Of a stretch of 64,000 nucleotides of DNA, positions 36,423-44,850 are shown one piece after another. The notes under the pieces are model-generated. The model was given only the letters and a program-made list of their open reading frames with translations. It was not told the origin of the DNA and searched no databases. Origin of the DNA: Acidovorax sp. YS12 (GTDB lineage: Bacteria > Pseudomonadota > Gammaproteobacteria > Burkholderiales > Burkholderiaceae_C). Positions within the stretch are counted from its first letter, which is position 1. Each line of letters starts with the position of its first letter. The stretch covers positions 4,907,501 through 4,971,500 of the forward strand of contig CP053915.1 in NCBI GenBank assembly GCA_021496925.1, in the 5' to 3' direction. A program made the position numbers and the translations under genes.

Positions 36423-37408
36423 CAGAGCAAATGCTTGACGCCGTCCTGCTCGCCCTGCAGCTCGGCCAGGGTCTTGTTGATGCATTCCTGCGAGAAGGCG
36501 TCGATGTCCAGGCCCTTGACGATCTGGTATTCACCGTTCTCGGTGGTCACCGGGAAGCCGAACACGATGCCGGCGGGGATGCCGTATTCGCCGTTGGAGG
36601 GCACGCCCATCGTGACCCACTCGCCCTTGGAGCCCAGGGCCCAGTCGCGCATGTGGTCGATGGCGGCGTTGGCGGCCGAGGCAGCGGACGACAGGCCGCG
36701 CGCTGCGATGATGGCGGCGCCGCGCTTGCCCACGGTGGGCAGGAACACGTCCTTGTTCCAGGCCTGGTCGTTGATGGCGTCCTTGACCGACTTGCCATCG
36801 ACGGTGGCGAAGCGGTAGTCGGCGTACATGGTGGGCGAATGGTTGCCCCACACGGTCAGCTTGCGGATGTCGCCAACCTTGAAACCGCCCTTGGCGGCCA
36901 GTTGCGAGGCCGCGCGGTTGTGGTCCAGGCGCAGCATGGCGGTGAAGTTCTTGGCCGGCAGGTCGGGGGCCGACTTCATGGCGATGTAGGCGTTGGTGTT
37001 GGCAGGGTTACCGACCACCAGCACCTTGACGTTGCGCGAAGCCACGGCGTTCAGGGCCTTGCCCTGGGCGGTGAAGATCTGGGCGTTGGCGGCCAGCAGG
37101 TCGGCGCGCTCCATGCCGGGGCCGCGCGGGCGGGCGCCCACCAGCAGGGCGTAGTCGGTGTCCTTGAAGGCGGTCATGGGGTCGCTGTGGGCCTCGATGC
37201 CGGCCAGCAGCGGGAAGGCGCAGTCTTCCAGCTCCATGATCACGCCCTTGAGCGCGTTCTGGGCCTTCTCGTCGGGGATTTCCAGCAGTTGCAGGATGAC
37301 GGGCTGGTCCTTGCCCAGCATTTCGCCGGAGGCGATGCGGAACAACAGGGCGTAGCCGATTTGGCCAGCGGCACCGGTAACGGCGACACGAACGGGCTTC
37401 TTGCTCAT
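36422..37408 (-). CDS. mdh: Malate dehydrogenase
   Basis: It oxidises malate to oxaloacetate with NAD. The 328-residue protein has the Rossmann start VRVAVTGAAGQIGYALLFRIA, the substrate-binding ARPRGPGMERADLL loop (Arg pair), GNPANTNAYIA, and the catalytic His in VWGNHSPTMYADYR. It is the cytosolic-type MDH typical of beta-proteobacteria. The promoter I assign lies 96-125 bases upstream, next to the gntR promoter and its operator-like palindrome, so GntR control of mdh is plausible. Confidence 0.96.
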   Translation of the reverse strand: MSKKPVRVAVTGAAGQIGYALLFRIASGEMLGKDQPVILQLLEIPDEKAQNALKGVIMELEDCAFPLLAGIEAHSDPMTAFKDTDYALLVGARPRGPGMERADLLAANAQIFTAQGKALNAVASRNVKVLVVGNPANTNAYIAMKSAPDLPAKNFTAMLRLDHNRAASQLAAKGGFKVGDIRKLTVWGNHSPTMYADYRFATVDGKSVKDAINDQAWNKDVFLPTVGKRGAAIIAARGLSSAASAANAAIDHMRDWALGSKGEWVTMGVPSNGEYGIPAGIVFGFPVTTENGEYQIVKGLDIDAFSQECINKTLAELQGEQDGVKHLL

Positions 37409-37503
37409 GGTGAGACTCCAATCAAGGATGGACAAAAACGGTGTGGTGCAAGGTCGCACCAGCGTCTGTCACCAGCAGCCCGCGCCCCGCAGAACAGCTC
37501 GCA

Positions 37504-37533
37504 AGTGTAGCGCCGATTCGAGGCCTGCGTCAA
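37504..37533 (-). promoter_or_regulatory. Probable sigma-70 promoter of mdh
   Basis: On the minus strand: TTGACG, 18 bases, TACACT. The palindrome at 37545-37556 lies just upstream of this -35 element. Confidence 0.5.
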
Positions 37534-37534
37534 T

Positions 37535-37562
37535 TTGTCTTATGTCTTATATAAGATATGAT
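37535..37562 (+). promoter_or_regulatory. gntR promoter with an operator palindrome in the spacer
   Basis: TTGTCT, 16 bases, TATGAT. The spacer contains the perfect 12-bp palindrome TCTTATATAAGA (37545-37556), and looser outer arms TTTGTC/GACAAA flank it. A repressor bound there would block the promoter, which suggests autoregulation. Confidence 0.6.
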
Positions 37563-37615
37563 TGGACAAACAGACGGATGCGGCGCAGCATAGCGCGCCG
37601 CCCTTGCCCCGCCCC

Positions 37616-38404
37616 ATGTCCAACACCACGCCCGCCGCCCCCGAAGCCCCCGCTGCCGCCAGCGGCAGCGGCCAGGGCACCCCCGCCTTCAGCCCGCTGT
37701 ACCAGCAGATCAAGGGCCTGATCCTGCAGAGCCTGCAGGCCGGCGAGTGGAAGCCCGGCGAGGCCATCCCCAGCGAGATGGAGCTGGCCGCGCGCTTTCG
37801 CGTGAGCCAGGGCACGGTGCGCAAGGCCATCGACGAACTGGCCGCCGACAACCTGGTGGTGCGCCGCCAGGGCAAGGGCACCTTCGTCGCCACGCATGCC
37901 GAGCAGCACGTGCAGTACCGCTTCCTGCGCCTGCTGCCCGACACCGGCGACGCCAGCGAGGAAGGCCCGGCACAGCGCAGCATCATCGACTGCAAGCGCG
38001 TGCGCGCCAGCGCCGACGTGGCGCGCGCCCTGCAACTGCGCACGGGCGACGCCGTGCTGCAGGCGCGGCGCGTGCTCGCCTTCGCCGGCACGCCCACCAT
38101 CCTGGAAGACATCTGGCTGCCCGGCCAGGCCTTCAAGGGGCTGACGGCGCAGCACATGGCCAGCTACCCCGGCCCGACCTACGCCATGTTCGAGATCGAC
38201 TTCGGCGTGCGCATGGTGCGCGCCGAGGAAAAGCTGCGCGCCGTGCTGCCCGACGCCGCGCAGGCCCGCCTGCTCGGCGTGGACTGCACTACCCCGCTGC
38301 TGAGCGTGGAGCGCATCGCCTACACCTACAACGATGTTCCCATGGAGTTACGCCGTGGGCTGTACCGCACCGACACCCACCACTACCGCAACGCACTCAA
38401 CTGA
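37616..38404 (+). CDS. GntR-family regulator with UTRA domain (HutC subfamily)
   Basis: This is a transcriptional regulator of 262 residues. The N-terminal winged helix (about 20-85) reads FSPLYQQIKGLILQSLQAGEW, EAIPSEMELAARFRVSQGTVRKAIDELAADN and RRQGKGTFVATH, the standard GntR pattern. Residues about 100-255 are a UTRA ligand-binding domain (DAVLQARRVLAFAGTPTILEDIWLPGQAF ... ERIAYTYNDVPMELRRGLYRTD). The gene lies between divergent mdh and the sdh operon, so an acidic TCA metabolite may be the effector; that is inference. I start at ATG 37616, since the TTG at 37562 lies within the promoter -10. Confidence 0.85.
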   Translation: MSNTTPAAPEAPAAASGSGQGTPAFSPLYQQIKGLILQSLQAGEWKPGEAIPSEMELAARFRVSQGTVRKAIDELAADNLVVRRQGKGTFVATHAEQHVQYRFLRLLPDTGDASEEGPAQRSIIDCKRVRASADVARALQLRTGDAVLQARRVLAFAGTPTILEDIWLPGQAFKGLTAQHMASYPGPTYAMFEIDFGVRMVRAEEKLRAVLPDAAQARLLGVDCTTPLLSVERIAYTYNDVPMELRRGLYRTDTHHYRNALN

Positions 38405-38556
38405 GCACCCCGAGTGCCAGCAGAGTACGCATGTACCGGACTTATCGCAAAAACATCCCTCTTTGTAAGCCCCTGTTTATTGCGTTGCAATAGAATTTTG
38501 GGCTGTTCGCCTCCAGGCGATTACAACGCAGTTACATCCACGAGAAAGCACTTGCC

Positions 38557-38991
38557 ATGACCGAGCTTGCCAAGAAGCGGCCTGAGTACCGCAACATCAA
38601 TGTCTTCCGCGACGTGAGGACCTATCGCCTGCCCCTGGCGGGCATCGTGTCCATCCTGCACCGTATCAGCGGCATGATCATGTTCCTGCTGCTGCCGTTC
38701 GTGCTGTGGATGTTCGACACCTCGCTGTCGTCCGAGATTTCGTTCGCCCAGTTCAGCGCGGCCTTCACGGCAGGCCTGGGCTTCGTGCCTGGCTGGTTCG
38801 TCAAGCTGGTGGCGCTGGGCCTGATCTGGGCCTACCTGCACCACCTGATCGCCGGCCTGCGCCACCTGTGGATGGACATCGACCACCACATCGTCAGCAA
38901 GGAATTCGGCCGCACGTCGGCCGTCGTGACGCTGGTGCTGAGCCTGGGCCTGACGCTCGTGCTGGGCGCCAAGTTGTTCGGCCTGTACTGA
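38557..38991 (+). CDS. sdhC: Succinate dehydrogenase cytochrome b556 subunit
   Basis: It is one of two membrane anchors of complex II, binding haem b and ubiquinone. The 144-residue chain has YRLPLAGIVSILHRISGMIMF with the conserved H-R-x-S-G quinone-site motif, and HHLIAGLRHLWMDIDHH with the haem-ligand His region, in three transmembrane helices. It is first in sdhCDAB-sdhE. The 152-base gap after gntR must contain the operon promoter, but I see no convincing -35/-10 pair there. Confidence 0.93.
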   Translation: MTELAKKRPEYRNINVFRDVRTYRLPLAGIVSILHRISGMIMFLLLPFVLWMFDTSLSSEISFAQFSAAFTAGLGFVPGWFVKLVALGLIWAYLHHLIAGLRHLWMDIDHHIVSKEFGRTSAVVTLVLSLGLTLVLGAKLFGLY

Positions 38992-39020
38992 TCCCGCCCC
39001 CGATAGAAGGAAAAAACACC

Positions 39021-39386
39021 ATGTCCGTGACCTATGGTTCCAAGCGCACCGTCGTCGGTGCCCACTACGGCGTGCGCGACTGGCTGGTCCAGCGCGGCAC
39101 CGCCGTCGTGATCGTCCTGTTCACCTTCGCCGTGCTGGCGCAGGTGCTGTTCAGCAAGGGCCCCATCGGCTACGACCTGTGGGCCGGCATCTTCGCCGCC
39201 CAGTGGATGAAGGTGCTCACTTTCACCGTGATCCTGGCGCTGGTCTGGCATGCCTGGGTGGGCGTGCGCAACGTGTGGATGGACTACGTCAAGGCCGACG
39301 GCCTGCGCTTCGCCCTCTACATCTTCACCATCGTCTGGCTGCTGGCCTGCACCGGCTGGGGCTTCCAGACCCTGTGGCGCCTCTGA
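39021..39386 (+). CDS. sdhD: Succinate dehydrogenase membrane anchor subunit
   Basis: It is the second membrane anchor of complex II, 121 residues with three helices. VLTFTVILALVWHAWVGVRNVWMDYVK carries the His and the D-Y pair used for haem and quinone binding (read as HAWVGVRNVWMDY). AGAAGG precedes the ATG. It lies 29 bases after sdhC. Confidence 0.92.
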   Translation: MSVTYGSKRTVVGAHYGVRDWLVQRGTAVVIVLFTFAVLAQVLFSKGPIGYDLWAGIFAAQWMKVLTFTVILALVWHAWVGVRNVWMDYVKADGLRFALYIFTIVWLLACTGWGFQTLWRL

Positions 39387-39409
39387 TTCCCCGCGATTGA
39401 AAGAAAACA

Positions 39410-41215
39410 ATGAGCTATACCAAAGCCAACATCACCAAGCGCAAGTTCGACGTGGTCATCGTGGGTGCCGGCGGCTCCGGCATGCGCGCCTCGCTCGAAC
39501 TCTCCCGCGCGGGCCTGAACGTGGCCTGCCTGTCCAAGGTCTTCCCCACCCGCTCGCACACCGTGGCCGCACAGGGCGGCGTGTCCGCATCGCTGGGCAA
39601 CATGAGCGAGGACAACTGGCACTACCACTTCTACGACACCATCAAGGGCTCCGACTGGCTCGGTGACCAGGACGCCATCGAGTTCATGTGCCGCGAGGCG
39701 CCCAACGTGGTGATCGAGCTGGAACACTTCGGCATGCCGTTCGACCGCAACCCCGACGGCTCCATCTACCAGCGCCCCTTCGGCGGCCACACCGCCAACT
39801 ACGGCGAGAAGCCCGTGCAGCGCGCCTGCGCCGCGGCCGACCGCACGGGCCACGCCATGCTGCACACGCTGTACCAGCAGAACGTCAAGTCCAAGACCAA
39901 CTTCTTCGTCGAATGGATGGCGCTGGACCTGATCCGCAACACCCAGGGCGACGTGGTCGGCGTCACGGCACTGGAACTCGAAACCGGCGACCTGTACGAG
40001 CTGCACGCCAAGGCCGTGCTGCTGGCCACGGGCGGCGCGGGCCGCATCTTCGCGGCATCGACCAACGCCTTCATCAACACCGGCGACGGCCTGGGCATGG
40101 CCGCGCGCGCGGGCATCCCGCTGCAGGACATGGAGTTCTGGCAGTTCCACCCCACCGGCGTGGCCGGCGCGGGCGTGCTGCTGACCGAGGGCTGCCGCGG
40201 CGAAGGCGCCATCCTGCTCAACAGCAATGGCGAGCGCTTCATGGAGCGCTACGCGCCCACGCTGAAGGATCTGGCGCCGCGCGACTTTGTCTCCCGCTCC
40301 ATGGACCAGGAGATCAAGGAAGGCCGGGGCTGCGGTCCGAACAAGGACTACATCCTGATGAAGCTGGACCACCTGGGCGCCGACACCATCCGCAAGCGCC
40401 TGCCCTCGGTGGAAGAGATCGGCCACAACTTCGCCAACGTGGACATCACCAAGGAACCGATCCCCGTGGTGCCCACCATCCACTACCAGATGGGCGGCAT
40501 CCCGACCAACATCAACGGCCAGGTGGTGGTGCACGATGGCGTGGAAAACAGGATCGTCAACGGCCTGTACGCCGTGGGCGAGTGCTCGTGCGTGTCGGTG
40601 CACGGCGCCAACCGCCTGGGCACGAACTCGCTGCTCGACCTGCTGGTGTTCGGCAAGTCCGCCGGCAAGCACATCGTGCAGTACGTGAACGGCTACGGCG
40701 ACCACCAGCCCATGCCGGCCGACGGCGCCGACCGTACCCTGGTGCGCCTGAACCAGCTGCAGGACTCCAAGGAAGGCACCTACGCGCAGGACATCGCGGG
40801 CGACATCCGCGCCAGCATGCAGCAGCACGCCGGCGTGTTCCGCACGCAAAAGGGCATGGACGAAGGCGTGGTGAAGATCAACGCCATCCGCGACCGCGTG
40901 TCCTCCGTCACGCTGCAGGACAAGTCCAAGGTCTGGAACACCGCGCGCATGGAAGCGCTGGAAGTGGACAACCTGATCGAAGTCGCCCAGGCCACCATGA
41001 CCTCGGCCGCCGCGCGCCACGAATGCCGCGGCGCCCACACCGTCTACGACTACGAGCACCCGGCCGACCACCCCGAGTGCCCGCTGGGCCGCAACGACAA
41101 GGAGTGGATGAAGCACACGCTGTGGCACAGCGCCGACAACAGCCTGACCTACAAGCCCGTGAACCTCAAGCCGCTGACGGTGGACAGCGTTCCGCCCAAG
41201 GTCCGCACCTTCTAA
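39410..41215 (+). CDS. sdhA: Succinate dehydrogenase flavoprotein subunit
   Basis: It oxidises succinate to fumarate with covalently bound FAD. The 601-residue protein has the dinucleotide site VVIVGAGGSGMRASLELS, the FAD-linking His in RSHTVAAQGGVSASLG, ATGGAGRIF, HPTGVAGAGVLLTEGCRGEGA and the active-site Arg region RLGTNSLLDLLVFG. Length and motifs are complete. FAD insertion is probably aided by SdhE, encoded downstream. Confidence 0.97.
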   Translation: MSYTKANITKRKFDVVIVGAGGSGMRASLELSRAGLNVACLSKVFPTRSHTVAAQGGVSASLGNMSEDNWHYHFYDTIKGSDWLGDQDAIEFMCREAPNVVIELEHFGMPFDRNPDGSIYQRPFGGHTANYGEKPVQRACAAADRTGHAMLHTLYQQNVKSKTNFFVEWMALDLIRNTQGDVVGVTALELETGDLYELHAKAVLLATGGAGRIFAASTNAFINTGDGLGMAARAGIPLQDMEFWQFHPTGVAGAGVLLTEGCRGEGAILLNSNGERFMERYAPTLKDLAPRDFVSRSMDQEIKEGRGCGPNKDYILMKLDHLGADTIRKRLPSVEEIGHNFANVDITKEPIPVVPTIHYQMGGIPTNINGQVVVHDGVENRIVNGLYAVGECSCVSVHGANRLGTNSLLDLLVFGKSAGKHIVQYVNGYGDHQPMPADGADRTLVRLNQLQDSKEGTYAQDIAGDIRASMQQHAGVFRTQKGMDEGVVKINAIRDRVSSVTLQDKSKVWNTARMEALEVDNLIEVAQATMTSAAARHECRGAHTVYDYEHPADHPECPLGRNDKEWMKHTLWHSADNSLTYKPVNLKPLTVDSVPPKVRTF

Positions 41216-41238
41216 CCGTAGCCCCACGAGAAACCAAC

Positions 41239-41943
41239 ATGAAGCGCACTTTCCAAATCTACCGCTACGACCCGGACAAGGACAGCAAGCCCTACATGCA
41301 GACCGTCGAGATCGAGCTCGACGGCCACGAGCGCATGCTGCTGGACGCCCTGGTGAAGCTGAAGAAGCAGGATCCCACCATCTCCTTCCGCCGCTCGTGC
41401 CGCGAAGGCGTGTGCGGTTCCGACGCGATGAACATCAACGGCAAGAACGGCCTGGCCTGCCTGACGAACATGAACACCCTGCCGGGCACCATCGTTCTCA
41501 AGCCGCTGCCCGGCCTGCCGGTGATCCGCGACATGATCGTGGACATGACGCAGTTCTTCAAGCAGTACCACTCGATCAAGCCCTACCTGCAGAACGAGAC
41601 CCCCGTGTCGCCGTTCAAGGAGCGCCTGCAGTCGCCCGAGGAGCGCGAGGAGCTCAACGGCCTGTACGAGTGCATCCTGTGCGCCAGCTGCTCGACCAGC
41701 TGCCCCAGCTTCTGGTGGAACCCCGACAAGTTCGTCGGCCCGGCCGGCCTGCTGCAGGCCTACCGCTTCATCGCAGACAGCCGCGACGAAGCCACGGGCG
41801 ACCGCCTGGACAACCTGCAGGACCCGTACCGCCTGTTCCGCTGCCACAGCATCATGAACTGCGTCGACGTGTGCCCGAAGGGCCTGAACCCCACCCGCGC
41901 GATTGGCAAGATCAAGGAATTGATGGCCCGCCGCGCCCTCTGA
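41239..41943 (+). CDS. sdhB: Succinate dehydrogenase iron-sulfur subunit
   Basis: It carries electrons from FAD to quinone through three clusters. The N-terminal ferredoxin domain has CREGVCGSDAMNINGKNGLAC-type [2Fe-2S] ligands (near residues 56-76). The C-terminal domain has CILCASCSTSCPSFWWN and CHSIMNCVDVCPKGLNP for the [4Fe-4S] and [3Fe-4S] clusters. It is 234 residues, as usual, and starts 23 bases after sdhA. Confidence 0.97.
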   Translation: MKRTFQIYRYDPDKDSKPYMQTVEIELDGHERMLLDALVKLKKQDPTISFRRSCREGVCGSDAMNINGKNGLACLTNMNTLPGTIVLKPLPGLPVIRDMIVDMTQFFKQYHSIKPYLQNETPVSPFKERLQSPEEREELNGLYECILCASCSTSCPSFWWNPDKFVGPAGLLQAYRFIADSRDEATGDRLDNLQDPYRLFRCHSIMNCVDVCPKGLNPTRAIGKIKELMARRAL

Positions 41944-41947
41944 CGCC

Positions 41948-42241
41948 ATGGTGGACGATCAACTGCTCGACGAACGGGAACGCGGCGTCCTGCGCTGGCG
42001 CAGCCGCCGCGGCCTGGTCGAGAACGACCTGTTCATCGAGCAATTCTTCGCGGCCCATGGAAATGGCCTGACCCGCGCGCAGGCGCAGGGTCTGGTCGCC
42101 TTGATGGATCTGGCCGACAACGACCTGCTCGACCTCCTGCTCCGGCGCAAGGAGCCCTCGGGCGACCTCGACACGCCGCAAGTCAGGCAGGTGCTGGAGC
42201 TTATGCGCCGCCCGCCCGCGGCACCGGCTCAACTGGCTTAA
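41948..42241 (+). CDS. sdhE: FAD assembly factor SdhE
   Basis: It is a small chaperone that promotes covalent flavinylation of SdhA (DUF339/Sdh5 family). The 97-residue protein contains the required R-G-x-x-E motif in RRGLVENDLFIEQFF and the helix-bundle phrase LMDLADNDLLDLLLRRKEP. It starts 4 bases after the sdhB stop, so coupling is likely. Confidence 0.9.
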   Translation: MVDDQLLDERERGVLRWRSRRGLVENDLFIEQFFAAHGNGLTRAQAQGLVALMDLADNDLLDLLLRRKEPSGDLDTPQVRQVLELMRRPPAAPAQLA

Positions 42242-42271
42242 CCCGTAAATCCCCTAGGAAGGAAACTGGCA

Positions 42272-43567
42272 ATGAAACTGGCTGACAACAAAGCAACGCT
42301 CTCGTTCAGCAACGGCAGTGCGAGCATCGACCTGCCCATGTACCACGGCAGCATCGGCCCGGACGTCATCGACATCCGCAAGCTGTACGGCCAAACGGGC
42401 ATGTTCACCTACGACCCCGGCTTCCTCTCGACGGCGGCCTGCCAGTCGTCCATCACCTACATCGACGGCGACAAGGGCGAGCTGCTGTACCGCGGCTACC
42501 CCATCGAGCAGCTCGCCACCAAGTGCGACTACCTCGACACCTGCTACCTGCTGCTCAACGGCGAGCTGCCGAACGAAACGCAGCGCACCGACTTCCACAA
42601 GCTCGTGCTCAAGCACACCATGGTGCACGAGCAGATGCAGTTCTTCCTGCGCGGTTTCCGCCGCGACGCCCACCCCATGGCCGTGCTGACCGGCCTGGTG
42701 GGCGCCATGTCGGCCTTCTACCACGACAGCACCGACATCAATAACCCCGAGCACCGCCACATCGCGGCTATCCGCCTGATCTCCAAGATGCCCACGCTGG
42801 TGGCCATGGCCTACAAGTACGGCAAGGGCGAGCCCTTCATGTACCCGCGTAACGACCTGTCGTACGCCGGCAACTTCCTGCGCATGATGTTCGGCACGCC
42901 GTGCGAGGACTACAAGGTCAACCCGGTGCTGGAAAAGGCGATGGACCGCATCTTCATCCTGCACGCCGACCACGAGCAGAACGCCTCCACCTCCACCGTG
43001 CGCCTGTGCGGCTCCTCGGGCACCAATCCGTTCGCCGCCATCGCCGCCGGCGTGGCGTGCCTGTGGGGCCCCGCCCACGGCGGCGCCAACGAAGCCTGCC
43101 TGAACATGCTGGAAGAGATCCAGGCCATGGGCGGCGTGGCCAAGGTCGGCGAGTTCATGGAGAAGGTCAAGGACAAGAACTCCGGCGTCAAGCTCATGGG
43201 TTTCGGCCACCGCGTGTACAAGAACTACGACCCGCGCGCCAAGCTCATGCAGGAAACCTGCGACGAAGTGCTCAAGGAACTGGGCCTGGAGAACGACCCG
43301 CTGTTCGCCCTGGCCAAGCAGCTGGAGAAGATCGCCCTGGAAGACGACTACTTCGTACAGCGCAAGCTCTACCCGAACGTGGACTTCTACTCCGGCATCG
43401 TGCAGCGCGCCATCGGCATCCCGACCAAGCTGTTCACCGGCATCTTCGCGCTGGCCCGCACCGTGGGCTGGATCGCCCAGCTCAACGAGATGATCAGCGA
43501 CCCCGAGTACAAGATCGGCCGCCCGCGCCAGCTCTTCACCGGCTCGCCGCGCCGCGACGTCAAGTAA
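42272..43567 (+). CDS. gltA: Citrate synthase (type II)
   Basis: It condenses acetyl-CoA and oxaloacetate to citrate. The 431-residue protein shows the Gram-negative hexameric form: N-terminal MKLADNKATLSF, FTYDPGFLSTAACQSSITYIDG, GPAHGGANEACLNML with the first active His, and MGFGHRVYKNYDPRA with the second; the catalytic Asp lies in NVDFYSGIV. AGGAAGGAAA precedes the ATG. It ends the TCA operon and is followed by a strong terminator. Confidence 0.97.
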   Translation: MKLADNKATLSFSNGSASIDLPMYHGSIGPDVIDIRKLYGQTGMFTYDPGFLSTAACQSSITYIDGDKGELLYRGYPIEQLATKCDYLDTCYLLLNGELPNETQRTDFHKLVLKHTMVHEQMQFFLRGFRRDAHPMAVLTGLVGAMSAFYHDSTDINNPEHRHIAAIRLISKMPTLVAMAYKYGKGEPFMYPRNDLSYAGNFLRMMFGTPCEDYKVNPVLEKAMDRIFILHADHEQNASTSTVRLCGSSGTNPFAAIAAGVACLWGPAHGGANEACLNMLEEIQAMGGVAKVGEFMEKVKDKNSGVKLMGFGHRVYKNYDPRAKLMQETCDEVLKELGLENDPLFALAKQLEKIALEDDYFVQRKLYPNVDFYSGIVQRAIGIPTKLFTGIFALARTVGWIAQLNEMISDPEYKIGRPRQLFTGSPRRDVK

Positions 43568-43586
43568 GCGCCGCTACCCGCCCGAC

Positions 43587-43617
43587 AGCCCGCAGGCTCG
43601 CGCCTGCGGGCTTTTTT
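43587..43617 (+). terminator. Rho-independent terminator after gltA
   Basis: AGCCCGCAGGC-TCGC-GCCTGCGGGCT followed by TTTTT, 20 bases after the stop. It marks the right end of the core block. Confidence 0.93.
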
Positions 43618-43659
43618 ATTTCACGCTGACCCCGGTCTGGCACTTCGCTGGACTGCGCT

Positions 43660-43842
43660 GAAGTCTACCGGCGCAGCGTCATGCTCGCCAGCGGGCGCTA
43701 CGCCATGCTCAATGACGGCAAGGCATTCAGCTTCATGCCGTGGAAGCCGGTCATTGAGCAACGGCTGGGTCAGCAACTTGCCGCCACGGTTCGTGGGGGG
43801 GTCTTGTGAGATAGGGCAGCGACGGGACATATCATGGGCTAG
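43660..43842 (+). pseudogene. C-terminal remnant of a DUF3363-type relaxase/mobilisation protein
   Basis: Plus-strand translation gives YRRSVMLASGRYAMLNDGKA then FSFMPWKPVIEQRLGQQLAA, which I recognise as the C-terminal end of relaxases from Tn4371-like integrative elements (DUF3363). A run of G near 43797 shifts the frame; after it SCEIGQRRDIS continues the family pattern (usually VSWEIGRQRG). No upstream domains are present, so only about 60 codons survive, in two frames. It marks the left edge of the accessory island. The following bases to 44060 are AT-rich with no gene I can support. Confidence 0.65.
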
Positions 43843-44060
43843 GAAGATATATTTAGCCTATATCATTTTTCATTCAGCACTCTGGCTCTCTTTCGCCACC
43901 ACTTTGAATTTCGGAAATCACTTCAACCTTGTTTATTTTATTGATATGGGTCAATGGAAATATATGGTTTGCGTGTAAGTTGACCGGCAGAAGCAAGGCA
44001 TGAGGAGACAGGCCAGCGCCTATGGGCTTGCTCCAACTCCAACGCGATGGGAGGGCAAAC

Positions 44061-44777
44061 ATGTCACGTCCAATCTCTTGGGTATCAGATGAAGTGCCGC
44101 AATCGACGCTGGAATTGACGGCTTGCCTATCCCGGATGGCAACGCTTCTTGAGTTCGAGTATTGGGCCATAGGCACGCGATTTCCACTGCCGTTGACCCG
44201 TCCGCGCGTTGCACTTGTGACCAGCTATCCCCAGGCGTGGGAGCAACGGTATGTCGATCAGGGTTACCATCGAATCGACCCATCGGTTGCACTTTGTCTT
44301 GGTCAGCGACGACCTATCGCCTGGAACGACCAGCTTTTTGAGGGGGCTGAGGAGATGTGGGATGAGGCACAATCTTTTGGCTTGAAGGAAGGCTGCTCCC
44401 AGTCCAGTCGCGATAGCCTTGGCATCGTCAGCATGCTCACATTTGCACGTTCGAGTTCCCCTGTGGAGGATACAGAGCTGCGAGCCAAGGAGCGGGAGAT
44501 GAATGCGCTATTGGAACTGGCGCACAAATTCATGCTCCAGTCCATGCGTTCCCAAATCTTGAAGGAATTCTCATCACCATTGTCCAGTCGAGAAGTTGAG
44601 ATTCTTCGATGGGCTGCCGATGGAAAGACGGGGAAGGACATTGCGCAGATTCTGGGAATATCTCTGGCAACGGTGCGCTTCCACACGGCAAATTCCATAA
44701 CAAAGCTGCATGCACCAAATCTCCAATCGGCCATTGCCCGCGCGCTCATGCTGGATATTTTACAAGATGCCCAGTAA
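44061..44777 (+). CDS. LuxR-family quorum-sensing regulator 1
   Basis: This is an acyl-homoserine-lactone-binding transcription factor of 238 residues. The N-terminal Autoind_bind domain shows the expected spacing of ligand residues: EYWAIGTRFPL, TSYPQAWEQRYVDQGYHRIDPSVAL (Tyr, Trp, Asp-Pro) and PIAWND. The C-terminal GerE helix-turn-helix is LSSREVEILRWAADGKTGKD followed by IAQILGISLATVRFHTANSITKL. GGGAGGG precedes the ATG at 44061; an ATG at 44022 is less likely. GC is clearly below that of the flanking core genes, suggesting transfer. Confidence 0.88.
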   Translation: MSRPISWVSDEVPQSTLELTACLSRMATLLEFEYWAIGTRFPLPLTRPRVALVTSYPQAWEQRYVDQGYHRIDPSVALCLGQRRPIAWNDQLFEGAEEMWDEAQSFGLKEGCSQSSRDSLGIVSMLTFARSSSPVEDTELRAKEREMNALLELAHKFMLQSMRSQILKEFSSPLSSREVEILRWAADGKTGKDIAQILGISLATVRFHTANSITKLHAPNLQSAIARALMLDILQDAQ

Positions 44778-44850
44778 TCAAGAGAGTTTGCAAAAATATG
44801 ATAAGAAGGTTATGGGTTGCTCGCCAGAACATCTTCATAAAGCTGGATGA

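Noticed and set aside
38405..38556. sdhC promoter built on TAGAAT near 38490
   Set aside because: No -35 element occurs at an acceptable distance; TTGTAA is 22 bases away.
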